From NCBI GenBank assembly GCA_026770025.1, contig JAMXDE010000060.1:124001-188000 (forward strand): a stretch of 64,000 nucleotides of DNA, in the 5' to 3' direction. This DNA is from Craspedostauros australis (lineage: Eukaryota; Bacillariophyta; Bacillariophyceae; Mastogloiales; Achnanthaceae). The position numbers and the translations under genes were made by a program. How positions within the stretch are numbered: the first letter of the stretch is position 1; each line of letters starts with the position of its first letter. A model generated the notes under the pieces. It had not been told where the DNA came from, did not search any database, and was given only the letters and a program-made list of their open reading frames with translations. Below, one piece after another: positions 46,253-54,946 of this stretch.

Positions 46253-47749
46253 ATGGCAGGAGCAGCAGCCGAAATCCAAAACTATTTTCGTAATGTGCTA
46301 CTGTTTCCGGATGACACGATTGGAGAAGCGATCAAGGAGCAGGGAATATCTTCATTTGACGACCTGCTTTCATTCGACGACGACGATATACAGGCGTTGT
46401 GTGAACGCATTCGGAAAGGCAGTGGTTACATCGCAAATCCAGCATACGTACCCTCAAAGCCAGTCTCCGGGACACCGGTAATGATCCGCAACCCAGGAGT
46501 GCCTCTTGGATGGGTATTTGAGATGAGATTGCGGAAGCTTCGCTATCTTCGCTTTCACTACAGCCGCATTCAACGATCATTCACTTCATCAGGTGCCACA
46601 CTATCCCGACTCAACACCGCTTGGACCTTATTCAAAGACGAGAAACGAATCAAAGACAGTGATCCTCTACCAACGCCGGAATTACTCACCAAGGTGGACT
46701 CAGTCAGAGAGACGCTGGAGGACATCCGCAATTACTTGGACAACACACTTGGGAGTCAAGACATTCCACTTGCATACGTTGTTCGACCAGAATCAGAGAA
46801 GCCAGAGGACAGAATTCCAGCTGTCACAACATCATTTGGAGAACCAACCATGTTGGACGAACTGATTGACCGTGCACCCCATTCCGGTTCCATCTACAAA
46901 GCAGACAGAGCAGCAGTTTGGCAAGTTGTTCGAGCTGCAACACACGGTGGTCCTGCGTGGAACTGGGTACAGGGCTTCGAGAGATCGAAAGACGGACGAG
47001 CAGCTCATCAGGCGCTTGAGCAACACTATCGTGGAGACTCTTTTCAAGCACGCACGAAAGCATCGGCTGACAAAACGATCGCAGAGACATACTTCGACGG
47101 AAGAGCACGAAACTTCACGTTTGAGATGTACGCACAGCGATTGAATGCAGCCTTTGAAGATCTTGCGCAGGGAGGTGAACCGCAGATGGAAGAAGCAAAA
47201 GTCAGACGTCTTATGCGAGGAATCAGAGACCAACGTCTGTTCCCAGCATGCGAAGTCGTACGAGCAACGAAAACGTACAAGACCAGCTTTCATCGAACGG
47301 TGAACTATCTCGCAGAGTCTCTTGATCAGCGCACTGACACAACAACAAGTCGACGTATTGCAGGGATGCAAGGCAATAACAGGAAGAACCGAGGCCGCTC
47401 AGGTGGTGGTGGAGGCCAAGGCCGGGGTGGCAGGGGCGGACGTGGTAAAGGCGGCGACAAAGGCAAACCACAATACAATGCCAACATGAACGTGACCGAC
47501 AGATATTACGACCGTGAAGAATGGGCAGTCATGTCTGCCGCGCAGCGTGCACGTGCCATTGCACTTCGACAAGAACGAGATGCGAGAAGAGGAGTTGCAT
47601 CAGTTGATACGCAAGGACAGAGCAAACGTCAGCGAACAGATGGTCAGGACGCGACGCCTCCTGTTGCCTCGGGAAGTGCCTCTGCCGACCAGCGCAAGAG
47701 CGGCATCGGGGCATTCATGACACGTCGCAATCAACAAGGCCAATCCTGA
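46253..47749 (+). CDS. gag: Copia Gag with an RGG box in place of a zinc knuckle
   Basis: Predicted 498 aa. The N terminus (IQNYFRNVLLFPDDTIGEAI, then FDDLLSFDDDDIQAL) and the central helical body (QALEQHYRGDSFQAR, YAQRLNAAFEDLAQGG) fit a capsid-forming copia Gag. No CCHC knuckle is present: only two Cys occur in the protein. Instead residues about 380-405 are a Gly/Arg-rich stretch (GQGRGGRGGRGKGG), a plausible RNA-binding substitute. The ORF ends at TGA (47747-47749), and the same frame continues directly into the protease. Confidence 0.88.
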   Translation: MAGAAAEIQNYFRNVLLFPDDTIGEAIKEQGISSFDDLLSFDDDDIQALCERIRKGSGYIANPAYVPSKPVSGTPVMIRNPGVPLGWVFEMRLRKLRYLRFHYSRIQRSFTSSGATLSRLNTAWTLFKDEKRIKDSDPLPTPELLTKVDSVRETLEDIRNYLDNTLGSQDIPLAYVVRPESEKPEDRIPAVTTSFGEPTMLDELIDRAPHSGSIYKADRAAVWQVVRAATHGGPAWNWVQGFERSKDGRAAHQALEQHYRGDSFQARTKASADKTIAETYFDGRARNFTFEMYAQRLNAAFEDLAQGGEPQMEEAKVRRLMRGIRDQRLFPACEVVRATKTYKTSFHRTVNYLAESLDQRTDTTTSRRIAGMQGNNRKNRGRSGGGGGQGRGGRGGRGKGGDKGKPQYNANMNVTDRYYDREEWAVMSAAQRARAIALRQERDARRGVASVDTQGQSKRQRTDGQDATPPVASGSASADQRKSGIGAFMTRRNQQGQS

Positions 47750-50700
47750 CATGAGGTGGGAGGGCGACGCCATGCAACGGCGATCAGTCAGTCCCTTCCA
47801 TCTGAGACACCGAGAGCCGAATTGGACTCACATGCTGACACTTGTGCTTTTGGTCCTACTGCATACATTGTACACCGAACTACACAGACCGTCACAACAT
47901 CGCCATTCTTGGACACATTGGGGGACGTCACAAACGTACCAATTGTCACAGCAGCGATTGCGTATGACGATCCTGTTTCGTACACCACTTACATCCTCTT
48001 CTTTCCTCAATCATTATATTTTGAAACCCTTCCTCATCCGCTATTGTGTCCGCATCAAATGCGCATGGCGGGTATCATCGTCAATGAGACACCTTTGGTC
48101 ATGTTACCAGAGGAGAATCGTCATTCATACTCACATTCTATTCTTTCTTCACATCATGATTTGCACATCCCACTTCAGCTGAACGGAACGGTATCCTATT
48201 TTCATATTCGACAACCAACGCGAGACGAGATACAGTCCGACCGAGATTGCGTCCATGTATACATGACATCAGATGCATATTGGGATCCATCACAGCTGTC
48301 GTCAGGGGACGATGAAGCGGCGATACGTGCGAAGCTTCAAGCAGATCAACAGATGCATATTGAATCACCGATCAGATACGAGCATGACAATCGAACAATA
48401 CATCACACGCGTACCTCGAATCGAAAGGGGACGATAACGCCAGAGCAGCTGGCAGCGAGATGGCGAATCGGAATCGAAGCAGCAAAACGAACACTCGATG
48501 TGACAACGCAATTGGCAGTCCGTGATTTCACTACAACGACAGGAACACGTCGACTCAACCCTTATGCGATGCAGCTCCGATACCGACGCCTCAATACACA
48601 AATGTACACCGACACGATGTTCGCGAAGACAAAGTCCATACGTGGGAACATCTGTGCAATGATTTATTGTACACCATTTCATTGGGTCAGAGTGTACCCA
48701 ATGGCGGCAAGGCGAGAGGCCGCGCAGACACTCGATGAGCTATTCAGAGATTACGGCATCCCACACACAATGATACCAGACAATGCACGAGAGCTAGTTG
48801 AGGGCAACTTCAAGAGCAAACTTCTCAAAGCTCAAGTCTCAATCCGTCCCGTGGAAGCGTATATTCACAACCAGAACAAAGCGGAGGCAACGATCCGAGA
48901 ACTTCGACGTCAATACCGGCGGCTCATGACATCGACGAACACACCTGCATACTTGTGGGATTATTGTTTTGAGTACTGTGCAGAGATTCGAAGCAACACA
49001 GCACTTCAGATATATGATCTACATGGCCAGACACCAACTACAATCCTAACTGGCGATACCACCGACATCTCACATATCTCAGAATTCGGGTGGTTCGACT
49101 TTGTGTGGTACATGAATCTCCAGGGAGCAAACATGAACACAAAACATCTTGGTCGCTACCTCGGTCCGTCAAAGGCCGTGGGTGAAGCGATGTGCTCGTA
49201 CATTCTCACATCTTCTGGCGCTGTTGTTTCTAAATCCTCTGTCATTCCTTTATCCGATGTCGACCTCAACAGTGAAGCAGTCAAACAACAACAATCCGAC
49301 TTCATGTCCAATCTACGAAACAAATGGAAAGATCGAATGGAAGGCATCAAGCCAGGGGACGACGGAGACGACGTCGACGACACAGCCGAAGACATTGCAT
49401 TCCTGGAGCAGACTACATCATTGGAACCTTTGATAGAGCCAGCTGACGCCGACGAAGACGCATACGATCGATACCTGTCTGCTCGAGTCAAGTTGCCTGC
49501 GGGTGATGACATCCAATTTGGTACTGTGAAGCGCCGAAAGCGCGATGCAAGCGGGAAGCTGATTGGTCACTCACATTCAAATCCACTTCTTGACACGTCC
49601 ATGTATGAGGTTGAATTTGTCGACGGGCACAGCGAGGTGTTCAATGCGAATCAGATCGCGGAAAATATCTACGCACGAACAGATGACGACGGATACACAA
49701 CACTCTTGATGGAGGATATCATCGACCATAAGCGACTCCCAACCGCAGCAACCGCTGATGACAAGACGACCACGAAGACGACAAAGGGATGGAAGCTGTG
49801 TGTGTTATGGAAAGACGGATCTACATCATGGATTCACTTACGCGATGCCAAGGAGGCTGACCCTGTGAAGACAGCCGAGTATGCGACCAACAACCAGCTC
49901 ACCAATGAGCCTGCCTTTCGATGGTGGGTTCCATACACAATGAAGCGGCGCAACCGCATCCTGATGGCCAACCGCAAACGATACTTCCGACGAAATGAGA
50001 AATATGGTCTCGAATTACCAAAGAGCGTCCAACGAGCTCTTGCGATCGACGAGGAGACAGGAACCGACTTCTGGCGCAAAGCATTGGAGAAAGAGATGAA
50101 GAACGTTCGACCAGCTTTCGACATCAAGACAGAAGACACGAAGCCACCAGTCGGATACACCTACATTGCATGTCACATGATCTTCGATATCAAAGTTGAC
50201 CTCACACGAAAGGCGCGACTTGTGGCAGGCGGTCACATGACTGAAGCACCATCCAGCATAACATATGCCAGTGTGGTGACACGCGAAAGCGTTCGAATCG
50301 CATTCCTCTTGGCGGCGCTGAACGACCTCGATGTGCTTGCGGCAGACGTGATGAACGCATACCTCAACGCGCCATGCCGCGAACGCGTCTACACAACATG
50401 TGGACCTGAGTTCGGGGCAGACGCAGGAAAGGTAGCGATAATCTGTCGCGCACTCTATGGGCTCAAGTCAAGCGGCGCTGCCTGGAGGGCACACCTTGCA
50501 GAGACACTGCAGAACTCACTCGGATTCACCTCGTGTCGTGCAGACAGCGATGTTTGGATGAAGCCAGCAGTTACGAGCGATGGGTCTGAATATTACGAGT
50601 ACATCCTCGTGTACACTGATGACATTCTGGCGATCTCCAAAGATCCCAGCGCGATACTCTCACACATTGGTTCTTACTTCTTTCTCAAACCCGCCTCGAT

Positions 50701-51691
50701 CGGTCCACCAACAACATACCTCGGCTCTACAATCGCTCCATTCCATCTCACAGCAGAACCGGAGCGGCCGAAGTGGAGCATGGGATCCCAGCGATACGTC
50801 CGAGAGGTCACGAAGATGGCGCAGAAATGGCTTGAGGCCCGTGGCGGTAAATTCCGTACCAGCGCGAAAAGCGTGATACCAAACGGGTACCGACCAGAGC
50901 TTGACGCCACCACCCTTTGTGATCCAGAGGAAATGAACTATTATCAACAGCTGATTGGGATCCTGAGGTGGATCGTCGAGTTGGGGCGGATCGACATATG
51001 CTGCGAGACAAGCATGATGTCTTCATACTGTGCTGCCCCCAGAACAGGGCATTTGCGTGTGCTTTTTCATATGTTTGCCTATCTTAACTCACATGACCGA
51101 TCACGTTTGGTGTTCGACGATGCATACGTCAAGAAGAACACCACTCCAACACCAGATTGGGCATCCTTCTACCCAGACGCACGCGAATTGATACCACATG
51201 ACATGCCAAAACCAAGAGGCAAAGCAGTCCAGATGACGTGTTTTGTTGATGCAGATCATGCAGGAGATCAATACACACGACGATCTCGAACAGGTGTTTT
51301 ACTTTTCTTGAATTCCTCTCCCATCTTATGGTACAGCAAGAAGCAGAATGGAATCGAGACATCGACATTTGGTTCAGAGTTCACCGCACTCAAGGTCGCC
51401 ATGGAGATTGTGATTGGCATGAGATACAAGCTTCGAATGATGGGTGTGCCTTTGGAGGGACCGGCTGATATCCGAGTTGACAACCAGAGCGTCGTCTATA
51501 ACGCATCCGCACCCGAATCACAGCTGAGAAAGAAAGCCAACGCAATTGCATATCACTTTGTCCGAGAGAATGTGGCGGCAGGAGTGGCAGTCATCCAATA
51601 TGAACCATCGGAGACCAACCTGGCTGACATGTTGACCAAGCCACAATCAGGTCCAAGACGACGAGAGCAATCACAACACATTCTATTTTGA
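47750..51691 (+). CDS. pol: Copia Pol: protease, integrase, reverse transcriptase, RNase H
   Basis: About 1313 codons, in the same frame as gag and directly after its stop. The protease has AELDSHADTCAFG (Asp codon at 47824-47826). Integrase triad: Asp in YTDT (48611-48613), Asp in PDNA (48779-48781), Glu in KAEATI (48884-48886), again 35 residues after the second Asp. A chromo-like module with WKDGS follows at about 49790-49930. The reverse transcriptase has YTDD (50612-50623) rather than YVDD. The RNase H has FVDADHAGD, TSTFGSEF and VDNQS. There is no in-frame ATG before the protease, so Pol is probably made by reading through the gag UGA. Confidence 0.92.
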   Translation, partial: HEVGGRRHATAISQSLPSETPRAELDSHADTCAFGPTAYIVHRTTQTVTTSPFLDTLGDVTNVPIVTAAIAYDDPVSYTTYILFFPQSLYFETLPHPLLCPHQMRMAGIIVNETPLVMLPEENRHSYSHSILSSHHDLHIPLQLNGTVSYFHIRQPTRDEIQSDRDCVHVYMTSDAYWDPSQLSSGDDEAAIRAKLQADQQMHIESPIRYEHDNRTIHHTRTSNRKGTITPEQLAARWRIGIEAAKRTLDVTTQLAVRDFTTTTGTRRLNPYAMQLRYRRLNTQMYTDTMFAKTKSIRGNICAMIYCTPFHWVRVYPMAARREAAQTLDELFRDYGIPHTMIPDNARELVEGNFKSKLLKAQVSIRPVEAYIHNQNKAEATIRELRRQYRRLMTSTNTPAYLWDYCFEYCAEIRSNTALQIYDLHGQTPTTILTGDTTDISHISEFGWFDFVWYMNLQGANMNTKHLGRYLGPSKAVGEAMCSYILTSSGAVVSKSSVIPLSDVDLNSEAVKQQQSDFMSNLRNKWKDRMEGIKPGDDGDDVDDTAEDIAFLEQTTSLEPLIEPADADEDAYDRYLSARVKLPAGDDIQFGTVKRRKRDASGKLIGHSHSNPLLDTSMYEVEFVDGHSEVFNANQIAENIYARTDDDGYTTLLMEDIIDHKRLPTAATADDKTTTKTTKGWKLCVLWKDGSTSWIHLRDAKEADPVKTAEYATNNQLTNEPAFRWWVPYTMKRRNRILMANRKRYFRRNEKYGLELPKSVQRALAIDEETGTDFWRKALEKEMKNVRPAFDIKTEDTKPPVGYTYIACHMIFDIKVDLTRKARLVAGGHMTEAPSSITYASVVTRESVRIAFLLAALNDLDVLAADVMNAYLNAPCRERVYTTCGPEFGADAGKVAIICRALYGLKSSGAAWRAHLAETLQNSLGFTSCRADSDVWMKPAVTSDGSEYYEYILVYTDDILAISKDPSAILSHIGSYFFLKPASIGPPTTYLGSTIAPFHLTAEPERPKWSMGSQRYVREVTKMAQKWLEARGGKFRTSAKSVIPNGYRPELDATTLCDPEEMNYYQQLIGILRWIVELGRIDICCETSMMSSYCAAPRTGHLRVLFHMFAYLNSHDRSRLVFDDAYVKKNTTPTPDWASFYPDARELIPHDMPKPRGKAVQMTCFVDADHAGDQYTRRSRTGVLLFLNSSPILWYSKKQNGIETSTFGSEFTALKVAMEIVIGMRYKLRMMGVPLEGPADIRVDNQSVVYNASAPESQLRKKANAIAYHFVRENVAAGVAVIQYEPSETNLADMLTKPQSGPRRREQSQHILF

Positions 51692-51879
51692 GTTTGTGAG
51701 ACTGCGCGACAGTACCCATCGGATGGTCGGCTGGGGAGTAACTTCCTGGTGGATGGGATGAGCGCCCTGTGGTGTCCATTCATGAGGACATGCAGCAGGT
51801 ACATACCGTACGAATGAATATGAACGAGAGCACCGAAGAGATTGAGACGATCTGACGAGCAGCAGAGCCACCGCATATC

Positions 51880-51887
51880 GAGGGGAC
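51880..51887 (+). other. Candidate polypurine tract of the complete copia element
   Basis: A GAGGGGA run lies immediately before the 3' LTR, the usual plus-strand primer position. It supports the LTR border at 51888. Confidence 0.6.
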
Positions 51888-52056
51888 CAAGCAGATACGG
51901 ACGTTATTACCGGTTATTTGAGCGTTAGACTGGGCACTTGCAGCTGAATCGTACGCAGCAGAGTAGAGACCACATGAGAGGTAAATGGCTCGTGCCTTGA
52001 GCTCATAATCCGTTGTTTACTTCTAATTCCATGCCTTTTCCCAGTAGGAGAGTTTG
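51888..52056 (+). repeat. 3' LTR, 169 bp
   Basis: Identical to the 5' LTR at 45503-45671. It is followed by ACGA, matching the bases before the 5' LTR. Confidence 0.9.
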
Positions 52057-52060
52057 ACGA

Positions 52061-52444
52061 GATATGTCATTCTCATTCAGAATCCAATCTTGCGGGAAAC
52101 AGCCACGGTTTCCAAAACACGCCACGTCATGCAGCGACATCTCTGGACCGATCATTTCACCCAACACACAGAGAAAAATTCAAAATTTGTCGGACTATTA
52201 CGACGGAGTACGGGTATCCCAGGAAGAAAATGGGCACCGTTTGTGGATGGAGTGGCTTCATTGGTGGTGCTGCGTCTATCGCCTGTGGGCGCGGTAGAGC
52301 ACTCGAGAGTAGAGCAGGCAGGTAGGCATCATAGGCATCAGCGAAGAATGAGCCCATCATAGAATACGAGTATCCCCCAATTGCCTACCCTTGCCAAGAT
52401 GCGCATCAGTGTCAGTGTCAGTGTCAATACTGTACCTGTTTGCA
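52061..52444. other. Short intergenic region after the copia element
   Basis: No gene recognised. It is the 3' side of HA gene 2. A CAGTGT triplication occurs near 52406-52425. Confidence 0.5.
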
Positions 52445-54946
52445 TCATGACGACGGTGGTGGCTTTCGTTGCTTGCGGCGTGTGCTCTTGGCTGGTTTCT
52501 TCGTGCTTCGTCGTTTCGTGGTGGTATTGGTGTTGCCACCTTGGACTGCCGCAGTGCTCGTCGCATTCTGCTGTGACGACCCATCGTCAGAGGCAGGACG
52601 TTGATCTGTGCCATCCCCACCAGCAACAGCAGTTGCTTCACGTGAAGTCGTTGAGGTTCTTGATTGAGACGACTGCGCCACGTCTCGTGGATTCCACACG
52701 AAGCCGATGTTTGACAGCTTTTGAATCCGTTCCTCGTTCATGTTGGACTTCTTGTCTGCCTGGAAAAATCGATACTGTCTGCGCTGGCACTTGACCCACA
52801 CGGCCAGCGACTGGTTGGCGGCGTACCTCGATGGGACGTTGCAATGGCCATGCTGCCTCCGAAAGTCTGACAACTCGTTCAGCTTTTCTTGCCATGCGGC
52901 TCTGTGCGAATCCCAGATGAACTCGAGGCCCTCCAGCATCGTCTGCCGCTGAGTGGACAGGGTGGAGTGAGCACCTGACATCTTGGCCTTGTACTGACAG
53001 CGCTGTCGTTTCACCCAGTGCGCTAGCGATGGGTTCGCCTTGTATTGGAGGGGGACGAGGGCATGGCCGTGCTGATGCACGAATTGAACGAGCTGCTGAT
53101 AACGTTGCATCCATCTTTCGTTGTGGATGGGACCGAAAGTTCTGTCCGGGTTGGCTTCTTCTCTTGATGCTCCTGATGCTGTTGATGCGACCGATGCTGT
53201 CGATGTTCTTGTCTCGCTTGTATTGTGCGTGGTATTGGCGGTGGCGCTGCTGCTGATCGTGCTGCCGGCATTGGATGGTAGCATGAAGGGTCTTGACGAA
53301 CTTGAGGACCTTTTTGGCGAGCTTGCGCGCTTCTGCTTCTTCTTCCTACTCAACTCGTCACCCACGCCGGGCGATGCCAAGGCCACAGAGGGTGCCAGGC
53401 GGTCGGAACTTCCACCAACACCGCCGTCCATGTTTGAGATGGGAACATGCTGAGATGCGGGTGTAGGGGAGAGTGTCAAGGATGCTGAGTTGAGGAGAAC
53501 GCGCTTCCTTGTTCCAGTTTTGCTCGCGCTATCCGATTGCGCCGGAGGGTCAAAAGTAAACTCATCCCACGTTTCTTGCATTTGGCGAGTTTCCCAAGGC
53601 AGGGCATCAGCCATGTCTGAACTGTGTGAATGGCCGAATGCGGAAGGGTGGGAGAATGGGTCATTCTGCTCGCCTTCGGTGCCTTGATGTGAGTGTGGAC
53701 GCAGCTGCAAGTTATGTTGCTGGTCTTGGTGGCAGTCTTGGTACTGTCCGTAGTTGAAGCCGCGTCTGTTAGCTGAGTCTTGAGTGAAGTTGTCATGGTC
53801 TTGATTTTGAGCTTGGTCTTGTTGATGCTGTCGATGCTGCTTCCGACGATGGCAGTCTTGTTGATGTTGCATGTTGAGCGTGTCTTGTTGGGGCTGATGA
53901 ATGCCCCCGCCCGCATGAGCTTGGCCATGCTGGGATGATCCAGGAAATGACGCAGAGGGATGACGCGAGGTGGACTTGGACTGTTGCTGTTGCATGTCTG
54001 ACGCAAAATCCAACGACGCGGCTCCAGTGATGTTTTGATGCAGCGAGCTTGATAGTTGGGCGGCCATGCTCTCGCCGCGGAGCGTGCTATTCTGATGGAG
54101 AAAGTCGTTGTTTGTCCTGAAGTTCAGAGAGTCCGCGATGTGAATGGCACCTGAAGCACCGGTAGATGATGGGTTGCCAAAGGCCTGATCGATGACATCA
54201 CTGAAGCTGAGTTGGCCGATCCGTGGTAGCTGGCGATTCTGCTGTTGCTGTTGTCGCTGCCGTTCAATCTGGTGCTGGCGGAGTTGATACAGCTGGTCGT
54301 AGGGTTGTTGCTGCCCTTGTGATCGTGATTGTGACTGCAGAGATTGCGAATGGAAGTATGCCGATCGCAGGTTGTCATGGTGGTCTTGCTTGTACTCCGT
54401 GGGCATGGCCGTGCCGAAGGACTGCAGAGATGGCTGTTGACGGTCTTGGTTGGACAGCGGTTGCACCTGTGATTGGTATTGCCCGAGGCCAGAGAGAGTG
54501 TCCGATTGTGCGCATGATGCGAATCGCGATCGTAGCTGTGCTTGATGATCCACGCTGGTCGAATGTAGAGCCTGCGTTGAGGAGTTGACTATGGTCGTTG
54601 AGTCCATGCGCCTGGTCGCTATCGGAGCAGGCTCGAGAGCAGCTGCTGCTTCGGGTGTCATGCTGGGAAGATTGCCATGGAGAAGCGCCGACACCGGCTT
54701 GCTTCTGCTCACAATCCCACTGTTGTTGCTCCTCCCCTGAGTCCGGCCGAAGCTCTGCGAATCGCCGCACGTATCTGTCTCAAAGAATGCCAGCATTGCC
54801 AGTTCGTCGGAGGTGCTGGTGTTGGGACTTGATCTTGATGCAACGTGACCTCTTCGTATCCCTTCGGCGCTGTGTGGGCGCGTTCTATTGGCGCCATCGT
54901 GTTGGCCGCGATCGTCTGCAGTGTGTGACCTGCCCAGTGCTGACAT
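52445..54946 (-). CDS. Helicase-associated (HA) domain protein 2
   Basis: Predicted 833 aa. Two HA domains lie at about 607-680 and 681-754, with ALVPLQYKANPSLAHWVKRQ and CNVPSRYAANQSLAVWVKCQ. They are clearly paralogous to HA protein 1: FIWDSHRAAW here against FVWDSHRAVW there. The N-terminal 600 residues are Gln-, His- and Ser-rich, as in transcriptional regulators with disordered activation regions; this role is inferred. The C-terminal tail is strongly basic (TKRRSTKKPAKSTRRKQRK), a possible nuclear localisation or DNA-contact segment. No intron is needed, unlike HA gene 1. The ATG at 54946 follows a CAG-rich leader. Confidence 0.87.
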   Translation of the reverse strand: MSALGRSHTADDRGQHDGANRTRPHSAEGIRRGHVASRSSPNTSTSDELAMLAFFETDTCGDSQSFGRTQGRSNNSGIVSRSKPVSALLHGNLPSMTPEAAAALEPAPIATRRMDSTTIVNSSTQALHSTSVDHQAQLRSRFASCAQSDTLSGLGQYQSQVQPLSNQDRQQPSLQSFGTAMPTEYKQDHHDNLRSAYFHSQSLQSQSRSQGQQQPYDQLYQLRQHQIERQRQQQQQNRQLPRIGQLSFSDVIDQAFGNPSSTGASGAIHIADSLNFRTNNDFLHQNSTLRGESMAAQLSSSLHQNITGAASLDFASDMQQQQSKSTSRHPSASFPGSSQHGQAHAGGGIHQPQQDTLNMQHQQDCHRRKQHRQHQQDQAQNQDHDNFTQDSANRRGFNYGQYQDCHQDQQHNLQLRPHSHQGTEGEQNDPFSHPSAFGHSHSSDMADALPWETRQMQETWDEFTFDPPAQSDSASKTGTRKRVLLNSASLTLSPTPASQHVPISNMDGGVGGSSDRLAPSVALASPGVGDELSRKKKQKRASSPKRSSSSSRPFMLPSNAGSTISSSATANTTHNTSETRTSTASVASTASGASREEANPDRTFGPIHNERWMQRYQQLVQFVHQHGHALVPLQYKANPSLAHWVKRQRCQYKAKMSGAHSTLSTQRQTMLEGLEFIWDSHRAAWQEKLNELSDFRRQHGHCNVPSRYAANQSLAVWVKCQRRQYRFFQADKKSNMNEERIQKLSNIGFVWNPRDVAQSSQSRTSTTSREATAVAGGDGTDQRPASDDGSSQQNATSTAAVQGGNTNTTTKRRSTKKPAKSTRRKQRKPPPSS

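Larger units (their letters stand above)
45503..52056 (+). mobile_element. Complete Ty1/copia retrotransposon, 6554 bp
   Basis: Two identical 169-bp direct repeats bound gag and pol in the expected order and direction. The element ends carry short inverted CAA and TTG. The flanks read ACGA on both sides (45499-45502 and 52057-52060), a likely 4-bp target duplication. It lies in the convergent intergenic space between the LtrA gene and HA gene 2. Identical LTRs and fully open gag and pol indicate a recent insertion that may still be functional. Confidence 0.92.

Noticed and set aside
47751-48182. ATG at 47751 as the Pol start
   Set aside because: It is in a different frame from the protease and integrase and encodes no known domain.
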